The notes beneath the pieces are model-generated. The model had not been told where the DNA came from, made no database searches, and saw nothing but the letters and a program-made list of their open reading frames with translations. From positions 1 through 32,483 of the forward strand of contig JASJDR010000084.1 of assembly GCA_030065615.1 (NCBI GenBank): 32,483 nucleotides of DNA, read 5' to 3'. Made by a program: the position numbers and the translations under genes. Positions 7,958 through 15,530 of this stretch are shown here, in pieces; position 1 is the stretch's first letter, and every line of letters starts with the position of its first letter. Source of the DNA: Xenococcus sp. MO_188.B8. GTDB lineage: Bacteria; Cyanobacteriota; Cyanobacteriia; Cyanobacteriales; Xenococcaceae.

Positions 7958-8287
7958 TTCTGTAAAAATAATGATATAAAATGCTCTTTGGCATCAAAAA
8001 AAATTGCCTATTACTCTTCTGTAACTTTCCGAGATTTACTAATAGTAAAACAAATTTGAATAAAGAATAAGACAGATAATGTAGGGGTTTGGCAGTGCCA
8101 AACCCCTACCTAAATTCTATGTGTCGCAAACATTATTTAATTTGGTATAAAAACAAATACTGATTCTTTCAAAACTATAGATAGCAAACAGGTACAAGTA
8201 TGATATTTCCCCCTTGGAACCATTTTGTCGATAATTTTATAATTCACAAATTGCCATGCCATGCCGCATTAAATTGTCATTTTGATT
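7958..8287. other. Gene-free spacer made largely of a split dispersed repeat
   Basis: Positions about 8017-8230 are the inverse of the block at 2452-2571, interrupted by MITE copy C. The remainder, next to the 3' end of the reverse-strand gene, shows no ORF. Confidence 0.6.
8049..8147 (-). mobile_element. Palindromic MITE, copy C, interrupting another repeat
   Basis: A 99-bp element, TAA on both sides (8046-8048 and 8148-8150). Its right end AATTTGGTA is well kept and its left end AACAAATTTG is degenerate. The core is a palindrome of two 14-bp arms (8081-8109, GTAGGGGTTTGGCA and complement), different in sequence from copies A and B. Removing the element and one TAA restores exactly the bases seen at the uninterrupted inverse copy near 2525 (AATAGTAAAAACAAATAC). 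Confidence 0.83.
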
Positions 8288-10555
8288 TTATTTTGAAGCT
8301 TTTTTATGTAAACGATTTTGAATCATCGTATTAAAAGCGTTGGATATTCGTCTTAAGTGAGGTTCGGTATAAGGAAAATTCTTGGCATGATCGAAGTTAT
8401 GCCTCATGGCAGCGTTCAATTCAAAGATGAATAGCGTACCGTCCCGAAGTATTGTCAAGTCAATACCAAAAAAATCAAGCCCAACAAAGTCACGAATTTT
8501 GAAGAGTTTGTCAAGGTTTTCAGTTCCAAGATAGCTAACAGGATCATTGAGAAAAGATCGTTCTTCGTCCTGCATCCATTGATTTGTGTCCATTACATTA
8601 TAGCGATCGCCGGAGTGAACATTCCAGGAATTATTGAATAAATTGGCAACGGGATAGAAATTACCATCGATAAAAAACACTCGTGTTTTGTTATAAACAT
8701 TCCGTGCATTGCGGCAATCCTGAAATTGGATAATATAGTATTCCCTGTCGGCAGGGCTATTTTGCAAATGGCAGCAAAGCTCTTGTTGATTGTTAACAAG
8801 TTGCACGCTAGAGCCTGTTTGTGAACCCACTTGACGAACGATAAAGGGGAAAACAAACCCCAAACCGAAAATTTCCCTGGCGATCGCATCTAAAGAGATC
8901 CCGTCCCACCTCAGTCTTTCCGTTTTGGGGAAGCTGACACCTGGAATCATGTTCAGGCGCAGGGCATTGCGCTCGCGAGTCGTTTCCAGAACACGACGAG
9001 GATCGTTGATAACGGGAATGTTGGGATAGCGATCCACAAATCTGGCAGCAGCGAGTAGTGACATTCGTTTGAGATCGGGACAGGCGATTGTATTGAGCAG
9101 TAAATCACACTTAGGAATATCCTGTAACTCGTCAATATTGTTCTCTAAAATATTGAGAATCATCAAATTATATTGTTTCCGATGGATCAAATCCTGAATC
9201 GAGAAATGGCCGCCTCGCAAGAGGTTTTTGTAGGTGCCGTCAGCTTTTTGAACAATGCGATAAGCCGAGCCTTCTATCCCTCGAATTCTCAAGAGGGTTG
9301 GCTTCTGAGGATCGGGTTGACCTTCCCAGATCAGGGGATGGCGTCTGGCAACCTGGTTCATGATGGCACGGGCTGCCTTATAATCCCCGCGAGCATCAGC
9401 AATACTAGATAACGCCAGACCACTTTCGTAATCATCTGGAGAAATTTTTAAGCAAGTGAGAAAGGCTTGGGCTGCTGCAGCAAACTGCCCCCTACTCAGG
9501 AAGAATTGACCATAGATCTTGAGCTGGATTGCATGATGAGGTGGTAATTCCCTAGGGTGACAGTTAAGTTTAATTAATTCTTCAAAGCGAGGTAAACCCT
9601 TAAGTTCTTGGGCAAGGAAGGGAGGGGTTTTAGCAGGAGTTAGCTCTTCATTGCTGCTCTGACCATGAGAACTTACTATTTTCGAAGCAGGAGTGTAGTT
9701 CCCTGTCTGGGTTCGGCTCCCAGATTTAAAACTATCTAGTTCAAAACTGTCTACATGGAGACGTACTCGATAAAGTAAGCGATCGCTTTCTGGAGATAAT
9801 CCCGTCCGTCCATGGAGCACCTTTCTATTGTGCATCAGCAGAATTTGTCCTGGTTGCAGAGGAAACTGAATCAATTGAGCAGATTGCTGTAGAACAGTAT
9901 CTAAAGACTCAATAGCAGCGCGATATTTATCAGACAAAGAAAGAGCTTCGGCTTCTAGGGTTCGATCAATTTGCGATCGATAGTAACGAATCTGCTCATC
10001 CCCTGTGGTACCCGAAATAATGGGATATAGATTGTTGCTAAATGGAAATACTGAATCTCTTAGTAGCCCTAGGACCTCACTATCAATCTGTGACAAGATA
10101 TCTTCTACAGGAATCATGATCGATTCACCGCCCATTTTATCGGCTACAATGCACTGGAATGCAACTAGCTCATGGGGTCTAATCATATAGGATGAATCGG
10201 TGTGGGGTGCTAAAGGCAGGTGGGTTCGGCTGTATTGAGTTACTTTTCCGCTAGTTATAACCTTTGTTCGATCAATCCGAACTTGGGTAAAAGAGACCTT
10301 CACTTGGTTTTGAGAGCCACGATCCAAAACAGATTGCCCCGAACCAAGGGCACAAACTGCTTGGGACAGATTGATCAGGTTAGTGCGGTCTTCAAGAGCA
10401 GGGTAGCCGTTGACGACAACAAAGTGAGGATAGGCACTCAATGCTTTGCAAATGGCTGGGGCGAGTTGCTCAAGAGATCCTATTTCCCCGTTTTTCAAAC
10501 CTCTAGGAATCTGAGTAACTTCAAGTTTTGGAATAGTCAATGGTTTCATTGACAT
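8288..10555 (-). CDS. TauD-like Fe(II)/2OG oxygenase - TPR - ATP-grasp fusion protein (755 aa)
   Basis: Three parts are visible. Residues about 30-275 resemble TauD/clavaminate-synthase-like oxygenases: H118 and D120 (PHTD) with distal H248 (VLHGRTG) would bind iron, and R263/R265 would bind 2-oxoglutarate. Residues about 341-405 are TPR-like helices (FFLSRGQFAAAAQAFLTCLK). Residues about 420-755 resemble an ATP-grasp ligase: VINDPRRVLETTRERN, then FIVRQVGSQTGSS, then D699 with FELNAAMRHN (E712, N714) as the metal/ATP site. The combination predicts hydroxylation plus ATP-dependent amide or ester bond formation on a shared substrate, typical of small-molecule or peptide tailoring; the substrate is unknown. 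It stands alone, with no partner gene on its strand. Two ATGs lie close together (10555 and 10549) and neither has a clear Shine-Dalgarno. The gene contains HIP1 sites, so it looks long resident. Confidence 0.82.
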   Translation of the reverse strand: MSMKPLTIPKLEVTQIPRGLKNGEIGSLEQLAPAICKALSAYPHFVVVNGYPALEDRTNLINLSQAVCALGSGQSVLDRGSQNQVKVSFTQVRIDRTKVITSGKVTQYSRTHLPLAPHTDSSYMIRPHELVAFQCIVADKMGGESIMIPVEDILSQIDSEVLGLLRDSVFPFSNNLYPIISGTTGDEQIRYYRSQIDRTLEAEALSLSDKYRAAIESLDTVLQQSAQLIQFPLQPGQILLMHNRKVLHGRTGLSPESDRLLYRVRLHVDSFELDSFKSGSRTQTGNYTPASKIVSSHGQSSNEELTPAKTPPFLAQELKGLPRFEELIKLNCHPRELPPHHAIQLKIYGQFFLSRGQFAAAAQAFLTCLKISPDDYESGLALSSIADARGDYKAARAIMNQVARRHPLIWEGQPDPQKPTLLRIRGIEGSAYRIVQKADGTYKNLLRGGHFSIQDLIHRKQYNLMILNILENNIDELQDIPKCDLLLNTIACPDLKRMSLLAAARFVDRYPNIPVINDPRRVLETTRERNALRLNMIPGVSFPKTERLRWDGISLDAIAREIFGLGFVFPFIVRQVGSQTGSSVQLVNNQQELCCHLQNSPADREYYIIQFQDCRNARNVYNKTRVFFIDGNFYPVANLFNNSWNVHSGDRYNVMDTNQWMQDEERSFLNDPVSYLGTENLDKLFKIRDFVGLDFFGIDLTILRDGTLFIFELNAAMRHNFDHAKNFPYTEPHLRRISNAFNTMIQNRLHKKASK

Positions 10556-10867
10556 AGATAAATATACGCTACGGTTTTAAAGCTTTTTCTGTTAGTAGTA
10601 TAGTTGTTAATTTAAACTAATGACATCGGTATCATCCTCATTGAGTAATACTAGGACTTTGAATCTCAATGGCAAATAAATGCCTCAGTTAAAAAATTTA
10701 GTATCAATGGAGAAAATATCAGTATTTTTTCGGATTTAATTGGCTCATTATTGTCTAAATAATTATCAAAATATTACAGCTCATTTACAGCTAATTTATA
10801 TTACTTTATTGGTGATTAGTTTAAAATTAAACTAGTTGAATTATTGATTTTAAATCTATCTTTAAAC
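10556..10867. other. Spacer upstream of the first DUF928 gene
   Basis: This divergent region presumably holds promoters for both flanking genes. The right half (about 10690-10867) is closely similar to 11720-11859, upstream of the second DUF928 gene, including CAGTATTTTTTCGGA and GTTTAAAATTAAA. No ORF is seen. Confidence 0.6.
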
Positions 10868-11623
10868 ATGAAAAGTAATCTATCGGGAGTTAAATCTTTA
10901 CTTACGTTTTATTTCTTGACTATATTAATTACTCCCTATTGGCAAAGCAGAGCTATAGCTCAGGAAAAATTTAATCTTGCTACAACATCTAAAGTTACTT
11001 TTAATCCCCCAGCAGGAGATCAACCAAAAATCAGTCAAGGGGCAGCAACTCGTATTACCAGAAATTGTATAAATCCGTTAGCAAATTCTCAATTACCCCC
11101 TGTGCCAATAATTCCCGTTGCTACTCAAAGTTTAACCATTGCATCTCACCCCACCGTATTGGCTTATTTACCTAAAACTTCGGCTCAAAAAGTCCTCTTT
11201 AGCTGGCAGACTGAAAATAACCAAGATCACTATCAAATAATTTTGTCTCTTGACAACGAAGCAGGAATTATCAGCTTAACTCTTCCCGAAGATGCCCCAC
11301 CATTAGAAGTCGGTAAAAATTATCAGTGGGCATTAGCTATTATGTGTGATGGTCAATTACACCCAGATAGCCCGATAATTCAAGGACAAATTCGCCGAGT
11401 AGCTCTAGAATCAACTATACGCGATCGCCTGGAAACTGCCAATCCTCTAGAAACTGCGACTATATATGGAGAAGCTGGTATTTGGTATGAAACAATTGCT
11501 ACTTTAGCTAAACTGAAAACAGCACAACCAGAAGATCAAAATTTAGCATCTAATTGGAAATATTTATTGACTTCTGTAGGACTAGAAAAGATCTCACAAG
11601 TCCCAACAATTACTGAAAAATAA
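10868..11623 (+). CDS. DUF928-type exported protein, paralogue 1
   Basis: The ATG at 10868 begins MKSNLSGVKSLLTF, the same start as the downstream paralogue; an upstream TTG at 10844 is not shared as a start codon. A hydrophobic N-terminus (SLLTFYFLTILITPYW) ending near AIAQE suggests a signal peptide with cleavage after the AxA-type site. The body has the conserved HPTVLAYLP, FSWQTEN, LPEDAPPLEVGKNYQWALAI and a C-terminal helical part with ATIYGEAGIWYETIATLA, a pattern of the cyanobacterial DUF928 family. The biochemical role is unknown. The gene sits 236 nt before a close paralogue on the same strand and two genes before a CHASE2-GGDEF gene; DUF928 and CHASE2 genes are often neighbours in cyanobacteria, so a shared envelope-sensing role is conceivable. 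Confidence 0.85.
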   Translation: MKSNLSGVKSLLTFYFLTILITPYWQSRAIAQEKFNLATTSKVTFNPPAGDQPKISQGAATRITRNCINPLANSQLPPVPIIPVATQSLTIASHPTVLAYLPKTSAQKVLFSWQTENNQDHYQIILSLDNEAGIISLTLPEDAPPLEVGKNYQWALAIMCDGQLHPDSPIIQGQIRRVALESTIRDRLETANPLETATIYGEAGIWYETIATLAKLKTAQPEDQNLASNWKYLLTSVGLEKISQVPTITEK

Positions 11624-11859
11624 CTGACTAGATTTACTAAAATTTGCAATACTGTGGGTCAGGGGATAGGAAAGATCAAAGATTTATTGATTAACTCTTT
11701 ACCTATTACCTGTAAAAAAAAATCAGTATTTTTTCGGAGCTAATTTAATTATTTTTGTTTAAATAATTATCAAACTATTACAGTTAATTTATCTTATTTT
11801 ATTAATTACTAGTTTAAAATTAAATTAGTTGAATTATATATTTTAAATTTTTCTTGAAA

Positions 11860-12621
11860 ATGAAAAGTAATCTATCGGGAGTTAAATCTCTACTTACGTT
11901 ATGTGCTTTGACTATATCAATTACTCCCTATTGGCAGCACAAAGCTCTAGCTCAAGAAAATTTCTCTCCTATTTCTGTTACCGCACCTCAAGTTACTTTT
12001 AATCCGCCAGCGGGAAAGCGACCAAAAACAAGCCAAGCAGGTGCTTCTCGCAGTATCGGAAAATGTATCAACCAAGCAGAAAATGCTGATGTACCCTTTT
12101 CCCCATTGCTTCCTGTTTCTGCCCAGGGATTAACTGTTGCTGCTCATCCGACTGTATTAGCCTATTTACCTCAAACCTCTGCTCAAAAAGTCTTCTTTAG
12201 CTGGCGGGATGAAAATAATAACGATCATTATCAAGCCATTATTCCCATTAATAATCGAGGAGGAATCATTAGCCTAACTCTTCCTGAAGATGCACCACCA
12301 TTGGAGGTGGGGAAAAATTATCAGTGGTCATTAGCTATTATGTGTAATGGTCAATTACAACCAGATAGCCCGATCATTCAAGCACAAATTCGTCGAGTAG
12401 CGATAGCAGCCACTGTAAGCGATCGCTTAAAAAATGCCAATCCGCTAGAAACTGCTGCTATATATGGGGAAGCTGGTATTTGGTATGAAACAGTTGCCAC
12501 TTTAGCCCAACTCACAACGGCGCAACCAGACAATCAAAATTTGGCATCTAATTGGGAAGATTTATTGACTTCCGTAGGACTAGAAAAGATCTCGCAAGTG
12601 CCCACTATGTTTGAGAAATAA
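11860..12621 (+). CDS. DUF928-type exported protein, paralogue 2
   Basis: The ATG at 11860 gives MKSNLSGVKSLLTL, aligned with paralogue 1; an in-frame TTG six bases earlier is an unlikely start. Signal peptide, HPTVLAYLPQTSAQKV, LPEDAPPLEVGKNYQWSLAI and GEAGIWYETVATLA are all kept, so the two proteins are full-length copies of one another with many substitutions. The gene ends 41 nt before the CHASE2-GGDEF frame and could be cotranscribed with it. Function unknown. Confidence 0.85.
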   Translation: MKSNLSGVKSLLTLCALTISITPYWQHKALAQENFSPISVTAPQVTFNPPAGKRPKTSQAGASRSIGKCINQAENADVPFSPLLPVSAQGLTVAAHPTVLAYLPQTSAQKVFFSWRDENNNDHYQAIIPINNRGGIISLTLPEDAPPLEVGKNYQWSLAIMCNGQLQPDSPIIQAQIRRVAIAATVSDRLKNANPLETAAIYGEAGIWYETVATLAQLTTAQPDNQNLASNWEDLLTSVGLEKISQVPTMFEK

Positions 12622-12662
12622 GTAACTACTGACAAATCAAAAATTACGAGCGACAATAGGAT

Positions 12663-14420
12663 TTGATTGAAGCTAAAAGTAAATTTTTGATAAAGTTCAG
12701 CTTGAAAAACAATTTAAAAGAGTTGCGGAATATTTTGGGGATCACTGGTTGCGTTTCTGCTCTGGCGATCGCATTAAGTTATGCTGGGATATTTCAAGCT
12801 TTAGAATTGTCTGTTTTAGATCGCTGGTTTCGTCTTCGTCCTTCAGAACCCAAAGATCAGCGAATTGTAGTTGTTACTATTAGCGAATCAGATCTTAATC
12901 ATCTTCGACAATGGCCGATCTCTGATGAGGTTCTCAGTAAAGTGATTACTAACATCAGCCAACAAAAACCTAGAGTAATTGGTTTAGATATCTATCGCGA
13001 TTTGCCTGTCAAACCGGGTACCCCGAAACTAGACGAAGTTTTCGGCTCTACGCCTAATTTGATTGGAGTAGAGAAAGCGATCGATGACATAGTCAAACCC
13101 TCACCAATATTAGAAGAGAAAGGGCAAGTCGCTTTAGCAGATTTAGTACTTGATTCTGATAATACAGTGCGTCGTGGTTTGTTATCGATTCAAGTCGATA
13201 ACGATCAAGTTAAACTCGGTTTAGCCACCAGATTAGCTTTGATGTATTTAGCAGCAGAAGATATTGCCTTACAAACTGTGGGCAACACGGTGAGGCGTTC
13301 TCTAGGCAAAGCGCTCTTTGTTCCTTTCTCTGGTAATGATGGCGGTTATATTCGTGCTGATTCCGGCGGCTTTCAAGTTTTGCTGAATTTTCGGGGCACA
13401 GAAACTAGTTTCCAGCAAATATCGGTAGTTGATGTTTTAAATGGCAAGATACCAGAAGATTTAATGCGCGATCGCTTGGTCTTAATCGGTTCGACTGCTC
13501 AAAGTCTCAACGATTTATTTGCCACTCCCTATAGTGGCGATCTCAATAGATCAAAGTATTTACCAGGAGTCTATGTTCATGCTAATCTTGCCAGTCAGAT
13601 TCTTGGCGCTGCTTTAGACGGACGAACCTTAATTAAGGTTATCAATGAACCGTTGGAATGGCTTTGGGTTGTGGCTTGGACTGGTGTCGCTTCGGCAATT
13701 AGTTTTTTGGTACTCAGTAGTGATGCCTTTGACAAACATAATCTATCTTTAGCAAAGTTAACTGTCATCTGCGTTATTGTACCTGGAGTAACGTTATTAA
13801 GCAGTGGTTATCTGTTATTTTTATCAGGTTGGTGGTTACCAGTGATTACTCCTTTATTTTCCTTGGTTTGCTCAACTGTCGCTGCCAGCAACTATCACCA
13901 GCAAGCACAAAAGAAACTAGCTTTTATTGACGGTTTAACCCAGATTCCCAATCGTCGCTTCTTCGATCAATTTTTAGCCCAGCATTGGTCAGAAAGTAAA
14001 AGAAAGAAACAAAGCCTATCGATAATTCTCTGTGATGTAGATCATTTCAAAAAATATAACGATACTTACGGTCATCAGGCTGGGGATGTCTGTCTCCAAC
14101 AAGTAGCTAAGTCTATTAGTCAAAATGTACGTTCCCAAGATTTGGCAGCCCGTTATGGAGGAGAGGAATTTGTGGTGGTTCTGCCTAATGCTACTCCAGA
14201 AATAGCAATGATGATAGCTCAAAGAATTTGTAATCACCTGAGAGGGTTGCAAATTCCTCATTCTAGTTCTCAAGCTAGTGAATATGTTAGTCTCAGTTGC
14301 GGTGTTGCTAGCACCAATAATAACTTGGTGAGTTCCCCAGAATATTTAATTGCTAATGCCGATCACGCTTTATACTTAGCCAAAGAACAAGGACGCGATC
14401 GCTTTATCTTAGCTGATTAG
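12663..14420 (+). CDS. CHASE2 sensor diguanylate cyclase (585 aa)
   Basis: A cytoplasmic N-terminus and one membrane helix (about 28-48) precede a CHASE2 domain (about 50-310; LSVLDRWFRLRP, VIGLDIYRDLP, DRLVLIGSTAQSLNDLFATPYS, PGVYVHANLASQIL). Three hydrophobic segments follow (about 330-410), then a GGDEF domain from D423 (DGLTQIPNRR). The catalytic motif is GGEEF (499-503), and RSQD (490-493) is placed exactly five residues before it as an intact inhibitory I-site, so active, product-inhibited c-di-GMP synthesis controlled by an extracytoplasmic signal is expected. No ATG lies near the 5' end: an in-frame TAG sits at 12657, so the TTG at 12663 (or ATT at 12666 after AGGA) is the likely start. 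It probably belongs with the DUF928 pair. Confidence 0.88.
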   Translation: MIEAKSKFLIKFSLKNNLKELRNILGITGCVSALAIALSYAGIFQALELSVLDRWFRLRPSEPKDQRIVVVTISESDLNHLRQWPISDEVLSKVITNISQQKPRVIGLDIYRDLPVKPGTPKLDEVFGSTPNLIGVEKAIDDIVKPSPILEEKGQVALADLVLDSDNTVRRGLLSIQVDNDQVKLGLATRLALMYLAAEDIALQTVGNTVRRSLGKALFVPFSGNDGGYIRADSGGFQVLLNFRGTETSFQQISVVDVLNGKIPEDLMRDRLVLIGSTAQSLNDLFATPYSGDLNRSKYLPGVYVHANLASQILGAALDGRTLIKVINEPLEWLWVVAWTGVASAISFLVLSSDAFDKHNLSLAKLTVICVIVPGVTLLSSGYLLFLSGWWLPVITPLFSLVCSTVAASNYHQQAQKKLAFIDGLTQIPNRRFFDQFLAQHWSESKRKKQSLSIILCDVDHFKKYNDTYGHQAGDVCLQQVAKSISQNVRSQDLAARYGGEEFVVVLPNATPEIAMMIAQRICNHLRGLQIPHSSSQASEYVSLSCGVASTNNNLVSSPEYLIANADHALYLAKEQGRDRFILAD

Positions 14421-14778
14421 ACGTCAGTTCGACGAAGTAGATAAAGATTTTGTTTTGGTTTAAGAAAGGGGCAGAAAGGATACTAGAGAACAAAACTCAT
14501 CAATTATCATTGAAATAGAGAAAATAGAAGGTTCTAAGCCCGAATAAATTCAAAATTTTCTGGGATTCAGTGTATTTAAATAATACAGTCTTAGCCGTCG
14601 GGCGGACGGTAGTTAAGATTAGAAACTTAACTTAATTGCTTGCGGAGACGAGCGACCCCGCGTCTTTTCAAGGCGCTAGGGCCTCGGTGCGGTTTAACCG
14701 TGAACGCGCGAGTTGGGGAATCTGTTCGGGGGCTTAGAGCTTGCTCTGAGTCTAGACAAACCCAATCTGAAAGAGTCA
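14421..14778. other. Spacer between the cyclase gene and the group II intron
   Basis: Contains a 5-bp hairpin CCGTC/GACGG, the GC-rich dispersed repeat copy 2 (14647-14714), and an imperfect hairpin CTTAGAGC/GCTCTGAG just before the intron. The last 100 bases, with the bases after the intron, look like the end of an IS605-type element (see findings). No intact gene. Confidence 0.5.
14647..14714. repeat. Dispersed GC-rich repeat, copy 2
   Basis: Shares GACGAGCGACC at its left and GAACGCGCGAGTT at its right with the segment at 7376-7422, with an unrelated longer core. Confidence 0.55.
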
Positions 14779-15530
14779 GTGCGATTCGTTCCTACGAAAT
14801 CCTCATCTGAGGAGGGATGTAGGGCATATCTGTTAAGTAACCTATGGGTTGAGTTCGCACTTTAATCCTTAACAGAATGATAACTTGTATTTCTTCAAGG
14901 TGAGATGAGTATCCTAGAAAATCAAGTCCTTGCGCCCTTGTGCGGGGTTGAAAACACACAGCGTCCCTTCTGGCGACAGAAGAGAGAAGTTTCCCTTATA
15001 TCTGGGATGACAACCCAGATATAAAAGCGGGAGTGAAAACGAGAGAACGATAATAGCTGAAAACGCCTACTCGTAAGTAAGAGTCTCATAAGCGACCTGG
15101 ACTAAGATGATATCAAGGAAAAGGAAATCGTGGGGTAGAAAAGCGAATCATCTACCTAACCGTCTCAACAGATTAACAGGGAACATAAGCCCTGGGTAAC
15201 ACCATCCCTGCCACCCGAAATAACGGGAAGAACATAGACATAGGGAATTTGTTTTTTTCTCTATCGCACAGTCAGTTCACATAGGCGGATAGATGAACCC
15301 TAAAGGACTCAAAACAAAGAAATACAGGAACGAAGTAACACAATCTTATCTCCAGAAATCAATCGGTAGGTCTCGTCAAAGCCATATGGTAAGACTGTGA
15401 AAGATGGGTCAAGAAGCAAATGCCTAACCTGAGACTACAGGTAATGCTTAAAAAGAGATGGGGTAATGCCCAGGATAAGCAGACGTGACTCGCAATTTAT
15501 CGATGTGTAAAGGTTCAAGTAGTAGTAAAG

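Larger units (their letters stand above)
10690..12621 (+). repeat. Tandem gene duplication including upstream DNA
   Basis: Segments about 10690-11623 and 11720-12621 are tandem copies. Similarity starts in the non-coding DNA about 150-180 nt before each ATG and runs to the last codons (KISQVPT). Inheritance of the upstream segment implies the two genes began with the same promoter. Confidence 0.8.

Noticed and set aside
2173..8150. MITE palindromes as a CRISPR array
   Set aside because: The copies are few, inverted relative to one another, kilobases apart and flanked by target duplications; there are no regular spacers and no cas genes.
14647..14714. GTGCG at about 14697 as the intron 5' end
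   Set aside because: It lies in a GC-rich repeat shared with 7376, and GTGCGATTCG at 14779 fits the group II start better.
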